Assembly: GCA_021792045.1 (NCBI GenBank)
Contig: JAJYVJ010000116.1
Coordinates: 1 to 5,533 of the forward strand
Direction of reading: 5' to 3'
Source: Thermoplasmata archaeon
Lineage (GTDB): Archaea > Thermoplasmatota > Thermoplasmata > Thermoplasmatales > Thermoplasmataceae
Length of the DNA stretch: 5,533 nt
Positions 1 through 5,533 of the stretch are shown here, piece after piece. Below the pieces are notes generated by a model. That model did no database searches and was not told the origin of the DNA. It worked only from the letters and a program-made list of their open reading frames with translations. Position 1 is the stretch's first letter; each line of letters begins with the position of its first letter. A program made the translations under genes and the position numbers.

Positions 1-731
1 TAGTCATTGATGATGAAGGGTTTCTTGATAGGTTTATGGTTTATACGTTTCTGAAATCAAAGGGGTTATTCGTCGACGTAGTTGGCAAGGCCTTTTTCTG
101 GGACAATAATTCAAGAAAACCCATGAATGGGCCTGTTGTTGTTATAAAGGAGGACCAGAAGGTAAGTTTTAAAGATCTGCTTGAAAATTCCGGGCAAGTT
201 TACGCTGCAATAGATGACGATTATGGCATCACATTATTTACATCCGAAATTGTAGAACTCAGGGGAAATATTGAAGCACCTGACCTTAACGGGATTCATG
301 TTGAACAGATAAATGGTATAAACATGGTCTCGGAAAGGAAATTGCCCGACTGGTTCGGAAATCGATTCTCTGACCTGAAGATTCTGAACAAGTCCGAAGC
401 AGCGTTACTTTCCGACAATGATGATGAAAAAAAAGCATTGGGCAGCGTTATATTGGCCACCTTTTCCGACCTTGTTCAAAGTGGATTTATAGTTCGTTCA
501 GGGTTCAAATATGGTGCAAACTTCAGACTCTATTCGAAAAGTATGGATGATCACGCTGAATTTCTCTTACACGTGATAGAAGAACCTGAGGAATGGTATA
601 AGATCAGCCGGGCGGTCCGGGTCGCTCAGGGTGTACGAAAGACCATGGTCTTCGCCGGAGATATGGGTGGAAAAATATCATACATAAAAATAAACAGGGT
701 AAAAGACAATTTCTTTTCGAATCAGACCTGA
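1..731 (+). CDS. endA: tRNA-splicing endonuclease (two-repeat archaeal EndA), 5' end outside window
   Basis: Cuts pre-tRNA at the bulge-helix-bulge motif to release introns. The frame is open to the left edge: eleven codons (VIDDEGFLDRF) precede the ATG at 36 and fit the family's conserved segment, so that ATG is an internal methionine and the gene starts before the window. Numbering from M36, the C-terminal repeat (about 105-225) carries the whole catalytic triad: Tyr166 in FRLY, His173 in DDHAEF and Lys218 in SYIKINRV, plus the family segment ISRAVRVAQGVRKTMVFA. The N-terminal repeat (about 1-80) has the same layout (FLKSKGLFVDVVGKAFFW, then QVYAAIDDDYGITLFTSEIVEL) but lacks the His and has Thr where the Lys should be, so it is the structural, inactive half. 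This is the homodimeric fused-subunit class. About 242 residues are visible; family members have roughly 285-305. It is convergent with rps2. Confidence 0.95.
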   Translation, partial: VIDDEGFLDRFMVYTFLKSKGLFVDVVGKAFFWDNNSRKPMNGPVVVIKEDQKVSFKDLLENSGQVYAAIDDDYGITLFTSEIVELRGNIEAPDLNGIHVEQINGINMVSERKLPDWFGNRFSDLKILNKSEAALLSDNDDEKKALGSVILATFSDLVQSGFIVRSGFKYGANFRLYSKSMDDHAEFLLHVIEEPEEWYKISRAVRVAQGVRKTMVFAGDMGGKISYIKINRVKDNFFSNQT

Positions 732-1324
732 GCCTCGAAATCGTCAATCGTATTGCTGAATTCTTTGTAATCCCTGATCGTGCCACGATCTTTCATGATC
801 TCTCTTGCGAGAAGCCAGTATATTACAGCAAGCGATCTGCGTCCTTTATTGTTTGTAGGAATCACGAGATCGACAAAATCAGTCTTGTTGTTAGCATCAC
901 AGAGAGCGATGATCGGAACCCCAATTGATCTTGCCTCTTTCATAACCTGGGTATCAGCAAGAGGATCTGTGATCACTACCACCTTTGCTTCGATATAGCT
1001 GTTGAGCTGTGGATTAGTCAGAGTTCCAGGTATAAATCGGCCTGTCAGTGGGATAGCCCCTATAACCTCAGAAAAACGCGACACTGGTTTGAACGCATAC
1101 TGTCTTTGGGCAACAACAAGAATATCGCTGGGCTTAAACCGGCTAAGCATCTTTCCTGCCATTATTATTGCCCTGTTCGTCTTCTTTATGTCCAAAAGAT
1201 AAAGACCATCATTCCTGATCTTGAAGATGTAATCCTGCATATCCTTTGATTTTACCTGTGTCCCTATGTGAACACCGGATTTCTGGTAATCTTCCTCTGA
1301 AAGTAACATCGGTTCTTCTTCCAT
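722..1324 (-). CDS. rps2: 30S ribosomal protein S2, archaeal type
   Basis: Structural protein of the small ribosomal subunit (uS2, counterpart of eukaryotic Sa). It has 200 residues, the normal compact archaeal length without bacterial extensions. Family signatures are SGVHIGTQVKSKDM (16-29), DGLYLLDIKKT (39-49), GRFIPGTLTNPQ (95-106), the VVVITDP strand (115-121) and DLVIPTNNKGRRSLAVIYWL (152-171). The ATG at 1324 is supported by an AAAGGAG sequence eight bases upstream and by the family N-terminus LLSEEDYQKSGVHIG beginning at residue 7. In many archaea rps2 sits in a cluster with rpoN, rpoK and enolase; here its neighbours are endA (convergent, 10 bp overlap) and guaAB (132 bp upstream, same strand). 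It has its own promoter and is probably transcribed alone. Confidence 0.97.
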   Translation of the reverse strand: MEEEPMLLSEEDYQKSGVHIGTQVKSKDMQDYIFKIRNDGLYLLDIKKTNRAIIMAGKMLSRFKPSDILVVAQRQYAFKPVSRFSEVIGAIPLTGRFIPGTLTNPQLNSYIEAKVVVITDPLADTQVMKEARSIGVPIIALCDANNKTDFVDLVIPTNNKGRRSLAVIYWLLAREIMKDRGTIRDYKEFSNTIDDFEAQV

Positions 1325-1332
1325 TGATATAT

Positions 1333-1339
1333 CTCCTTT
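1333..1339 (-). promoter_or_regulatory. Shine-Dalgarno sequence of rps2
   Basis: The minus strand reads AAAGGAG, with eight bases between it and the ATG at 1324. This is a strong match to the 16S rRNA 3' end and fixes the start codon. It stands out because the other starts in the window lack such a site. Confidence 0.8.
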
Positions 1340-1361
1340 CTGTGCCCCTCGTTATTGGTAG

Positions 1362-1374
1362 CTTATATATTTAC
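1362..1374 (-). promoter_or_regulatory. Putative TATA box for rps2
   Basis: The minus strand reads GTAAATATATAAG, preceded by purine-rich GAAAAT that could serve as the TFB recognition element. Its centre is near 1368, so transcription would start near 1342 and leave an untranslated leader of about 18 bases, just enough for the AAAGGAG site. Inferred from spacing and base composition only. Confidence 0.55.
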
Positions 1375-1416
1375 ATTTTCGATGCCAGCAAGTTGTTTCA
1401 ATAAGCTTGATTTGTG

Positions 1417-1431
1417 AAAAAATTAAAAAAA
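1417..1431 (-). terminator. Poly-T terminator downstream of guaAB
   Basis: The minus strand carries T7-AA-T6, beginning 26 bases after the guaAB stop codon. Archaeal RNA polymerase commonly stops at such T-rich tracts without needing a hairpin. The position between guaAB and the rps2 promoter supports separate transcripts. Confidence 0.55.
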
Positions 1432-1456
1432 TGTGTAAGATGACTATTTGAGTATT

Positions 1457-2395
1457 TCATTCCCACTCTATTGTTCCTGGGGGTTTATCCGTAATGTCAT
1501 AGACGACTCTATTGATTGCTGGAACTGAATTTGTTATTTCTGTTGATACTCTCTCAAGGAATTCCCAATCGGGTTTTGAAAATGTGCCAGACATAGCATC
1601 TGTAGTATCAATCATCCTTATGGCTATGGATTGGCCGTAACTTCTCTTGTCGCCATGAACTCCGGTTGTTCTTACCGGAAGAAGTACAGCAAAGTACTGC
1701 CATGGCCTTTTCGAATTGTCTGGATATTCTTTTTCAACACTGGTTTCCAGTATTTCTGTAACTTTTTGAAGAAGCTCAACCTTCTCCTTCGTTACCTCCC
1801 CAATTATCCGAACTGCCAGGCCTGGACCAGGGAAAGGTTGGAGATCGGTGGGCATTCCTAAGTACTCAGAGACAGCTCGAATTTCATCCTTGTAGAGGTC
1901 TCTCAGTGGTTCGAGTAGTTTTAGTTTCATATGTTCCGGTAATCCCCCAACGTTGTGGTGGCTCTTTATTGTATCTCTTACAGATCCACCACTCTCTATC
2001 CAGTCAGGGGCGATGGTACCCTGGAGAAGAGTAGAGGCCTTGAATTCGGTAGCCGCTTTTTCGAAAACATCGATGAAAAGTTTGCCGATGATCTTCCTCT
2101 TTTGCTCAGGATCTGTAATCCCCTTAAGGGCCTCGAAAAACATGGAAGAGGCATCAATAATTCTGTAGTTTATATCGTATTTTTTGAATAGTTTTTCTAC
2201 CCTAACCGATTCGTTATTCCTCAATAAACCCGTGTCTACAAAGACAGCAAGAATATTCTCCTTATCTGCCATAGCACATAGGACTGCGAGAAGTGAACTG
2301 TCCTGACCACCAGAGCAGGCAAGGATTCCCTTACCCTTAAGATTTGATCGAATATTATCCACGGCTTCCTTTACGAACTTATCCGAATTGACCAT
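1457..2395 (-). CDS. guaAB: GMP synthase subunit B (ATP-pyrophosphatase subunit)
   Basis: Adenylates XMP and replaces the adenylate with ammonia to make GMP, the last step of GMP synthesis. Archaea usually encode the glutaminase subunit (GuaAa) as a separate gene; it is not in this window. The product has 312 residues, as expected for the free-standing subunit. Visible motifs are the PP-loop SGGQDSS (28-34), VDTGLLR (53-59), [16 protein letters not shown] (92-107), [13 protein letters not shown] (125-137), [11 protein letters not shown] (144-154), [14 protein letters not shown] (187-200), [13 protein letters not shown] (241-253) and the C-terminal [16 protein letters not shown] (297-312). The frame is open up to 2470, but the extra 25 residues match nothing in the family and would overlap hemL, so I chose the ATG at 2395, whose product begins [12 protein letters not shown] like homologues. 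No ribosome binding site precedes it, which suggests a leaderless mRNA. The PP-loop has Gln31 where most homologues have Val. Confidence 0.96.
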   Translation of the reverse strand: MVNSDKFVKEAVDNIRSNLKGKGILACSGGQDSSLLAVLCAMADKENILAVFVDTGLLRNNESVRVEKLFKKYDINYRIIDASSMFFEALKGITDPEQKRKIIGKLFIDVFEKAATEFKASTLLQGTIAPDWIESGGSVRDTIKSHHNVGGLPEHMKLKLLEPLRDLYKDEIRAVSEYLGMPTDLQPFPGPGLAVRIIGEVTKEKVELLQKVTEILETSVEKEYPDNSKRPWQYFAVLLPVRTTGVHGDKRSYGQSIAIRMIDTTDAMSGTFSKPDWEFLERVSTEITNSVPAINRVVYDITDKPPGTIEWE

Positions 2396-2417
2396 ATGGA
2401 GGGAGATGACAATGCAA

Positions 2418-2430
2418 GAATAATACTTTC
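2418..2430 (-). promoter_or_regulatory. Weak candidate TATA element for guaAB
   Basis: The minus strand reads GAAAGTATTATTC, centred about 29 bases before the ATG at 2395. That spacing fits a leaderless or nearly leaderless transcript. The bases just before the ATG are pyrimidine-rich (CTCCCTCC), so no Shine-Dalgarno pairing is possible. The match to the TATA consensus is only moderate. Confidence 0.35.
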
Positions 2431-2435
2431 TCAGC

Positions 2436-2449
2436 GAATTAATTAATTT
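2436..2449 (+). promoter_or_regulatory. Putative TATA box for hemL
   Basis: GAATTAATTAATTT is centred about 26 bases before the hemL ATG at 2469. That is the classical archaeal TATA-to-start distance, so the mRNA would begin at or next to the start codon. No ribosome binding site lies in between. The element sits inside the 73-bp gap between the divergent guaAB and hemL genes. Confidence 0.5.
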
Positions 2450-2468
2450 CAGATAGTAATACACTACC

Positions 2469-3701
2469 ATGCACTCTCAGGAACTTTTTGATTTGTCCAG
2501 GGATCTTTTTCCAGGTGGAGTGAATTCCCCGGTAAGATTCTATCAGCCCTTTCCTAGGTTCATGCAACGGGGCAAGGGGTCAAGGATCTTTGATATTGAT
2601 GGAAATGAATACATCGACTACTGCCTTGGTTTTGGGCCAATGATCCTTGGGCATGCAGACGAAAGCGTCATTAAAGCTATAAAGGAACAATCTTCCGACG
2701 GCTCTTTATTCGGCGCTCCTACTTTACGAGAACTCGACCTCGGAGATACCATCCGTTCCGCTATACCATCCATAGAAAGTATGAGGTTTACAAATTCAGG
2801 AACTGAGGCAACGATGCATGTGTTGAGACTCGCCAGATACTTTACCGGCAGGGATTTACTTGTCAAAATATCCGGAGGATTCCATGGGTCACATGACATG
2901 TCGCTAGATACAGATAATAATTTTGACGGCAGTGCCAAAAACGTTACCATTGAGGTGCCTTTTAATGATTCAGAAGCCATAGAATCAGTGTTCAAGAAAT
3001 ACGGAAAGCGAATAGCGGCCCTGATCATGGAACCGGTCCTGGGGAATATTGGCGTAGTGCCACCTAAGATAGAATTCCTGAAAGAGGCTAGGTCTGTAAC
3101 CCAACAGTACGATTCCCTTCTAATATTCGATGAAGTGATAACAGGATTTCGCTTCCACTTTGGAGGTTATCAGGACATCGTTAATATAAAGCCCGATCTG
3201 ACGACTCTGGGAAAAATCATAGGTGGAGGTCTTCCCGTTGGGCTTTTCGGTGGGAGGAAAGATATAATGAGCAAAGTTGCCCCGGAAGGAAAATTCTACC
3301 AACAGGGAACATTCTCGGCAAATCCACTTGTTATGGCCGCAGGAATAGCTACTCTGGATAAACTAAGGCATATGGATTACGGAAGATTGGAAAGATACAC
3401 TGCTTCGCTTGTTGATCACATAAGAAAAATCTTTCGCGATTCGGGAATAGATGCGACAGTAAATAGCGTCGGCAGTATGTTCACAGTTTTCTTTACGAAG
3501 AAAGAAGTTACTAATAATCAAGGCGCTCAGCTGAGCGATGGTACTATGTATAATAGATTCTTTGATTCGTTGCTTAAAAAAGGAATTTTCATACCGGGTT
3601 CGAAGCTAGAAAGTTGTTTTGTTAGCTTCTCCCATACTGATGAGGATCTTAAACATACAAAGAAAATTTTGGATCAAGTAACCGAAGAGATGATCTCGTA
3701 A
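2469..3701 (+). CDS. hemL: Glutamate-1-semialdehyde 2,1-aminomutase with a shortened gating loop
   Basis: PLP enzyme of the C5 tetrapyrrole pathway, converting glutamate-1-semialdehyde to 5-aminolevulinate for haem, sirohaem or cobalamin. It has 410 residues (homologues about 420-430). Visible features are [11 protein letters not shown] (13-23), [17 protein letters not shown] (46-62), LFGAPT (80-85), the PLP-phosphate site NSGTEATM (109-116), FHGSHD (138-143), [13 protein letters not shown] (187-199), DEVITGFR (221-228) with the pyridine-contacting Asp221, the Schiff-base lysine Lys249 in [17 protein letters not shown], and [13 protein letters not shown] (280-292). Between FHGSHD and PFND only about 20 residues remain; the usual glycine- and proline-rich gating loop (AGSGxxTxGxPxSPGVP type) is missing. 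The reading frame is otherwise intact, so this is a real deletion or divergent loop, not a frameshift. No other hem gene is in the window. Its divergent neighbour guaAB has no obvious functional link. A related aminomutase with a different substrate is possible but less likely. Confidence 0.92.
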   Translation: MHSQELFDLSRDLFPGGVNSPVRFYQPFPRFMQRGKGSRIFDIDGNEYIDYCLGFGPMILGHADESVIKAIKEQSSDGSLFGAPTLRELDLGDTIRSAIPSIESMRFTNSGTEATMHVLRLARYFTGRDLLVKISGGFHGSHDMSLDTDNNFDGSAKNVTIEVPFNDSEAIESVFKKYGKRIAALIMEPVLGNIGVVPPKIEFLKEARSVTQQYDSLLIFDEVITGFRFHFGGYQDIVNIKPDLTTLGKIIGGGLPVGLFGGRKDIMSKVAPEGKFYQQGTFSANPLVMAAGIATLDKLRHMDYGRLERYTASLVDHIRKIFRDSGIDATVNSVGSMFTVFFTKKEVTNNQGAQLSDGTMYNRFFDSLLKKGIFIPGSKLESCFVSFSHTDEDLKHTKKILDQVTEEMIS

Positions 3702-3711
3702 GTCACGCAGA

Positions 3712-3877
3712 CATATGGGGTTATTTATATACGAGAGTAGTGTCGAAAACTCCGATAGCACGTTACGGCCAGTATTTTTTAATTCTGCAAAATTTTGCTT
3801 AGATCATCTTATTATAAAGAACGAGCAAAACGGACCAGAATTAACTATCAGTTCGACCATGAAAAGAACCCCATATG
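3712..3877. repeat. Interrupted long inverted repeat, possible MITE remnant or structured RNA
   Basis: The ends are a 15-bp inverted repeat with one mismatch (CATATGGGGTTATTT at 3712-3726 against 3863-3877), of which the outer 11 bp are perfect. Further complementary blocks lie inside, in nested order: 3742-3747 with 3852-3857, 3754-3758 with 3845-3849, 3779-3787 with 3836-3844 (nine bases) and 3793-3799 with 3824-3830. About 42 of the 54 bases at 3824-3877 can pair with the left arm, which carries about 35 extra unpaired bases. A 12-bp palindrome (GCAAAATTTTGC) lies at 3787-3798. The element fills most of the gap between the convergent hemL and regulator genes. It could be a small mobile-element remnant, a transcribed hairpin or a bidirectional terminator; I cannot tell which. 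Confidence 0.5.
3775..3780 (+). terminator. T6 tract, possible hemL terminator
   Basis: A run of six T residues begins 74 bases after the hemL stop codon. Short T runs commonly end archaeal transcripts, but this run is also part of the structured element at 3712-3877. The assignment is tentative. Confidence 0.3.
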
Positions 3878-3886
3878 ACCATTCGA

Positions 3887-3896
3887 TTTTATTTTT
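3887..3896 (+). terminator. T-rich tract, second hemL terminator candidate
   Basis: TTTTATTTTT lies just after the inverted-repeat element and just before the 3' end of the convergent regulator. As a plus-strand T-rich tract it could stop transcripts that read through from hemL and protect the regulator gene from antisense transcription. Inferred from composition and position only. Confidence 0.35.
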
Positions 3897-3898
3897 GA

Positions 3899-4540
3899 TT
3901 ACTTCTTTACTTTTGACTGTGAATTTTCACCTTTGTTGAAACTTAGAAAATCTACTGAGGGGATTCCGATAAGCAGTAACATATTACCGGATTTTTCCAG
4001 GGGAGCAGGAGTCTCAGTTTGAGTCAACGACTCGAGGAGTTCCTGTAATTTTGAAACCGCGAGACTGAAGGATTCGTCTGAAAGCTTTGAGAAGCTGGCA
4101 ATGTAAAATTTTTTTTGTATCATCTCTCTAACCTTCTCCATGTATTCATCATCCGATGATAGAATCTCTTCTGCTATTAGATTCAATAGAAAAGACTGGG
4201 ATTTCAGGAAAGAGAATAGTACCTCCCTTAAATTGCCAAAATTCTGGGACAAGATACTGGAATCTAATTCGGATTCAGAAAGAGTATCGAAAGCGGTCTC
4301 GTTTATTGAGTAATACTTTTCGACGTAACCTTTTTTGACCCGTATATCTGGTTCCTTGAGGAACCCTTCAGAAACAAGTTCTGCGACCGCCTGATACAGG
4401 TTAGACCGTGTTGTCCGTAGGGTCTTTGACATCTGTGTAACAGTCATTGGCCCCTTCTGGAGAAGCAATAAAATTATGCCAAGTTTTGTGGGATTTCGGA
4501 GGTTGTTGACGAAGGTATCAGCTCGCTTTTGATCTGCCAT
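3899..4540 (-). CDS. Winged-helix transcriptional regulator, ArsR-like, divergent from MFS transporter
   Basis: 213 residues. The N-terminal part (about 12-80) is a winged helix-turn-helix: NPTKLGIILLLLQKG (helix 1, 16-30), MTVTQMSKTL (helix 2, 32-41), the recognition helix TTRSNLYQAVAELVSEGFL (43-61), then a basic wing EPDIRVKKGYVEKYYSI (63-79). This resembles archaeal ArsR/MarR-like wHTH proteins. The C-terminal part (about 85-175) is mainly helical (LREVLFSFLKSQSFLLNLIAEEIL, then YMEKVREMIQKKF and ESFSLAVSKLQELLESL), likely for dimerisation or ligand binding, and ends in a charged tail. I see no metal-binding Cys motif; the protein has no cysteine. The ATG at 4540 has no ribosome binding site and lies 26 bases after a TATA-like element, which suggests a leaderless mRNA. 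The divergent MFS gene 69 bp away is its likely target. The ligand is unknown. Confidence 0.8.
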   Translation of the reverse strand: MADQKRADTFVNNLRNPTKLGIILLLLQKGPMTVTQMSKTLRTTRSNLYQAVAELVSEGFLKEPDIRVKKGYVEKYYSINETAFDTLSESELDSSILSQNFGNLREVLFSFLKSQSFLLNLIAEEILSSDDEYMEKVREMIQKKFYIASFSKLSDESFSLAVSKLQELLESLTQTETPAPLEKSGNMLLLIGIPSVDFLSFNKGENSQSKVKK

Positions 4541-4542
4541 AG

Positions 4543-4598
4543 ACGTATATTTAAATATTAGTTAAATATCTACGTATAAGCACAAGAAATACGTATAA
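4543..4598. promoter_or_regulatory. Divergent control region with repeated operator-like motifs
   Basis: TACGTATAA occurs twice in direct orientation (4571-4579 and 4590-4598, 19 bp apart). A third, imperfect copy GACGTATAT is at 4542-4550. ATATTTAAATAT (4547-4558) is a perfect 12-bp palindrome 7 bp upstream of the regulator ATG. TTAAATAT is repeated at 4551-4558 and 4562-4569, 11 bp apart, about one helical turn. Such dense repeats between a regulator and its divergent neighbour are typical of operator sites. The assignment to this regulator is inference. Confidence 0.5.
4561..4570 (-). promoter_or_regulatory. Putative TATA box for the regulator gene
   Basis: The minus strand reads GATATTTAAC, centred about 26 bases from the ATG at 4540, which would place the transcription start at the start codon. 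The neighbouring ATATTTAAATAT palindrome also resembles a TATA box but is too close to the ATG, so I treat it as an operator candidate. Confidence 0.45.
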
Positions 4599-4609
4599 CA
4601 GTGATTTAC

Positions 4610-5533
4610 ATGGTTGAAGATTTAGGAATCCGAAGAAAAAATTTCAAACTAACAGTTTCAAACCTGGCAATATCACGTGCCGGGACCTCGGCGTTTTCTC
4701 TAATGATCCTCTGGATCACACTTCAACTCACCCATGTTCCTGCCATTGCAGGCCTTGCAGATGGAATGTTTACGCTCCCACTGTTTTTCTCGTTTTTTGT
4801 TGGATCCTTCGTTGATCGGTCTAGAAATAAAAAAATGGTAGCTATAATCGCATCAGTTCTACGTTCCGTTTCTATATTCCTGCTTTTCATTGCTGTGAGC
4901 ACACACGTTCTTGCCGTGATCGTGTTTTTCATATTTCTCTGCGTGGTAATAATGGGATTCACCTCGGATATAAGCAACTCTGTAAGGGCTATCTGGGTAA
5001 AGGTATTCCTTAAGGATGAAGAATACCAGAGGGGTTCCGCATGGATGATGGGCATCGGATCTCTTGCCGAAATGGCTGGCTTTATCGCGTCGGGAATTTT
5101 CATTTACATTGGATTTTTGAGAGGAATATCGGCCCTTTTTGTGGTTCTGGCGACTTCAAGCATACCGATAATATTTATCATACAAAAACCAGATCAAAGG
5201 GAAAGGCAGTCTGTCAAAAGTGATATGAAGGAAGGATTGAAGTTTCTAAAGGAAACCAAAATTATGCAGCAGATGATTTTTCTGATGATCATAGCGAATC
5301 TTGCCGTAGCAATGATGGGGATAGCATTTACCGTTCTTGTCGAAGAAATTTTCAAACTCAATTCCGTGTATTTCAGCATCGTGTTCATATTGGTCTCTCT
5401 CGGAATAGTTCTGGGATCAATGCCAGGCTCCAAAGTAAAAGGAAAACTTGGCGTTATAATTATACCTCTCCTGATAGTGACTGGCGCAATGTTCGTATCA
5501 ATTGCCTTTCTTCATTCCATATACCTAACTTAT
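4610..5533 (+). CDS. MFS transporter, probable efflux type, 3' end outside window
   Basis: The first 308 residues of a membrane protein; the frame is open to the right edge. After a short basic N-terminus there are nine hydrophobic segments at about 18-40, 47-67, 77-97, 101-121, 145-167, 170-192, 219-243, 253-272 and 280-302. The loop between segments 2 and 3 holds GSFVDRSRNKK (65-75), a recognisable MFS motif A (usual form GxLaDRxGrkk). A charged loop (about 193-218, QKPDQRERQSVKSDMKEGLK) separates the six-helix N-terminal half from the second half, as in 12-helix MFS proteins. The layout resembles MFS_3/EntS-like exporters, but the substrate cannot be read from the sequence. An in-frame GTG at 4601 would add three residues; I prefer the ATG at 4610. 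There is no ribosome binding site. CGTATAAG near 4577 could act as a TATA box, giving a leader of only a few bases. The divergent winged-helix gene probably controls it. Confidence 0.85.
   Translation, partial: MVEDLGIRRKNFKLTVSNLAISRAGTSAFSLMILWITLQLTHVPAIAGLADGMFTLPLFFSFFVGSFVDRSRNKKMVAIIASVLRSVSIFLLFIAVSTHVLAVIVFFIFLCVVIMGFTSDISNSVRAIWVKVFLKDEEYQRGSAWMMGIGSLAEMAGFIASGIFIYIGFLRGISALFVVLATSSIPIIFIIQKPDQRERQSVKSDMKEGLKFLKETKIMQQMIFLMIIANLAVAMMGIAFTVLVEEIFKLNSVYFSIVFILVSLGIVLGSMPGSKVKGKLGVIIIPLLIVTGAMFVSIAFLHSIYLTY

Noticed and set aside
780..1202. Two + strand frames opposite rps2
   Set aside because: They lie fully antisense to a strongly supported ribosomal protein gene and show no family features.
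2396..2470. N-terminal extension of GMP synthase subunit B from an ATG at 2470
   Set aside because: The 25 extra residues resemble nothing in the family, would overlap the hemL start and would leave no room for promoters; the start at 2395 gives the usual length.
2618..3302. Minus-strand frames inside hemL
   Set aside because: They are antisense to conserved PLP-enzyme motifs and have no start signals or domain features.
3787..3798. GCAAAATTTTGC palindrome as a separate operator
   Set aside because: It is far from any start codon and overlaps the nested inverted repeat, so it is better treated as part of that element.
3702..3898. A tRNA or other known RNA gene in the hemL-regulator gap
   Set aside because: No cloverleaf, T-loop GTTCGAATCC-type sequence or CCA end could be found; GTTCGAC at 3851-3857 has no matching stem in a tRNA layout.
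3715..3939. A 74-codon open frame on the + strand after hemL
   Set aside because: No recognisable domain, no convincing promoter or ribosome binding site, it spans the inverted-repeat element and its hydrophobic end is the reverse strand of the regulator's 3' end.
4723..5433. Open frames on the - strand inside the transporter region
   Set aside because: They are the complement of a clear membrane-protein frame with MFS motif A; their composition (many Thr, Ile, Met and Arg) is that of antisense frames.

Overview
The window looks like chromosomal DNA of an archaeon, most likely a member of the Thermoplasmata (Thermoplasma, Ferroplasma or Cuniculiplasma type). Four things point that way. The tRNA-splicing endonuclease has the two-repeat, fused-subunit form known from Thermoplasma and Archaeoglobus. 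Ribosomal protein S2 is of the archaeal type. GMP synthase is a free-standing ATP-pyrophosphatase subunit without a fused glutaminase. Several start codons sit about 26 bases after an AT-rich TATA-like element with no ribosome binding site, as expected for leaderless mRNAs. The lineage is inferred from protein features and promoter style, not from a database search.

Layout, left to right. (1) Bases 1-731, + strand: the 3' part of endA; its start lies outside the window. (2) 722-1324, - strand: rps2, convergent with endA and overlapping it by 10 bp. It has its own TATA box and a clear Shine-Dalgarno sequence. (3) 1325-1456: intergenic region holding the rps2 promoter and a T-rich terminator for the gene upstream. 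(4) 1457-2395, - strand: guaAB, GMP synthase subunit B. (5) 2396-2468: a 73-bp divergent promoter region. (6) 2469-3701, + strand: hemL, glutamate-1-semialdehyde aminomutase, with a shortened active-site loop. (7) 3702-3898: a 197-bp gap with no convincing gene, but with a long interrupted inverted repeat and T-rich terminator-like tracts. (8) 3899-4540, - strand: a winged-helix regulator. (9) 4541-4609: a 69-bp divergent control region dense in short repeats. (10) 4610 to the right edge, + strand: an MFS transporter cut off by the window.

Most of the genes are unrelated housekeeping functions (tRNA splicing, translation, GMP synthesis, tetrapyrrole synthesis), apparently each transcribed alone. 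The likely functional pair is the winged-helix regulator and the divergent MFS transporter, which look like a local repressor/exporter module. No CRISPR array, rRNA, tRNA, transposase or obvious defence system was seen. The least explained items are the structured element at 3712-3877, the HemL loop deletion and the repeats between the regulator and the transporter.
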